In this document: in pieces, positions 5,252-5,512 of the stretch
Numbering within the stretch: the stretch's first letter is position 1
How the letters are laid out: each line of letters begins with the position of its first letter
Source of the DNA: Rhizobiaceae bacterium
Lineage (GTDB): Bacteria; Pseudomonadota; Alphaproteobacteria; Rhizobiales; Rhizobiaceae
Assembly (NCBI GenBank): GCA_016793565.1
Contig: JAEUMA010000722.1
Span: 1-5,512 of the forward strand
Direction of reading: 5' to 3'
DNA length: 5,512 bases
The notes under the pieces: model-generated
The model's input: only the letters and a program-made list of their open reading frames with translations
What the model was told of the DNA's origin: nothing
The model's database searches: none
Program-made: the position numbers and the translations under genes

Positions 5252-5512
5252 CGGCGGCCGACACGACTGCGGGCAAGGGTTGGAGCCTGGCTCCACGCAC
5301 CTTTCGCGCGAAGTTCATTCTGGTCGTGGGCGGCGCGTTGCTATTCGACCTGCTGCTGGCGGGCGGCATCGCGTTGTGGAACGTGCAGCGCCTGTCGCTC
5401 AACGCCACTCAGCAGGTGGGACGGGGCCTCGAAAAGGCCACGACCGAGTATCTGCAGAACTATCTCGACACCACCGTCGAGCGCACCGACCTGTTGTTCG
5501 ACCGCTATCACT
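5248..5512 (+). CDS. Membrane sensor protein, N-terminal part only (cut by the window edge)
   Basis: The frame opens at ATG 5248, overlapping the methyltransferase stop in ATGA, and stays open for 88 codons to the right edge. Residues 1-22 carry Arg17, Arg20 and Lys22. Residues about 23-44 (FILVVGGALLFDLLLAGGIA, then LW) form one membrane helix with the positive-inside orientation, so the N-terminus is cytoplasmic. From residue 46 a charged helix (QQVGRGLEKATTEYLQNYLD at 55-74) begins, as in periplasmic Cache-type sensor domains. The output domain is outside the window; in this context a HAMP plus SpoIIE phosphatase, a histidine kinase or a nucleotide cyclase would all be possible. A weak GGAAG (5238-5242) precedes the start. 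The overlap implies coupled translation, so this protein probably supplies the input for the operon. That a gene starts here is well supported; its class is not. Confidence 0.8.
   Translation, partial: MTAADTTAGKGWSLAPRTFRAKFILVVGGALLFDLLLAGGIALWNVQRLSLNATQQVGRGLEKATTEYLQNYLDTTVERTDLLFDRYH

Noticed and set aside
3989..5296. 435-codon open frame on the minus strand over the methyltransferase gene
   Set aside because: It mirrors the fusion gene, whose motifs are unmistakable, and its own translation shows no recognisable domain. Long antisense frames are common in DNA this GC-rich.
1..5512. CRISPR array, insertion sequence, tRNA or attachment site
   Set aside because: I saw no regularly spaced repeats, transposase, terminal inverted repeats or cloverleaf in the window.

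Overview
The window is GC-rich and densely coded, and its genes look like those of an alphaproteobacterium of the order Hyphomicrobiales, close to Mesorhizobium/Aminobacter. This placement rests on gene content and codon bias, not on a marker gene. It holds six protein genes (the last cut by the right edge), one likely small RNA, and several regulatory sites.

Left part (1-2352): a FadR-type GntR regulator with an FCD ligand domain and a GMC-family flavin oxidase lie 29 bp apart and look co-transcribed. The oxidase lacks the usual His/Asn catalytic pair. It has His448-x-His450 and Pro492, which matches, at a constant offset of 12, the His460/His462/Pro504 site I recall for pyridoxine 4-oxidase of Mesorhizobium loti. 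In M. loti that oxidase gene (mll6785) sits next to a GntR repressor gene of vitamin B6 degradation (mll6786). The pair here is therefore best read as the repressor and first enzyme of vitamin B6 degradation pathway I. The first 60 bases hold four TGGT elements arranged two per strand, a forward promoter, and a perfect TTGACA facing left. A divergent gene, perhaps another B6-degradation gene, should lie just outside the window.

Middle (2353-3554): a strong hairpin separates the oxidase from a convergent gene for a stand-alone SpoIIE/PP2C-type phosphatase with an N-terminal coiled coil. The 219-bp gap upstream of the phosphatase contains, on the plus strand, a promoter-like element, about 80 nt of non-coding sequence and an intrinsic terminator with six T. 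This is a probable small RNA, possibly of the suhB/alpha-r8 (MmgR) family.

Right part (3555-5512): three overlapping genes form a tight operon divergent from the phosphatase. They encode a degenerate GHKL-ATPase-like protein (slr1658-like), a fusion of an STAS-like domain (slr1659-like) to a SAM-dependent methyltransferase, and a membrane sensor of which only the N-terminus is visible. With the phosphatase this resembles a partner-switching system, but the STAS-like half has no Ser/Thr at the usual phosphosite and the ATPase-like protein lacks a normal N-box. The output may be methylation rather than sigma-factor release. This is the least-described part of the window.
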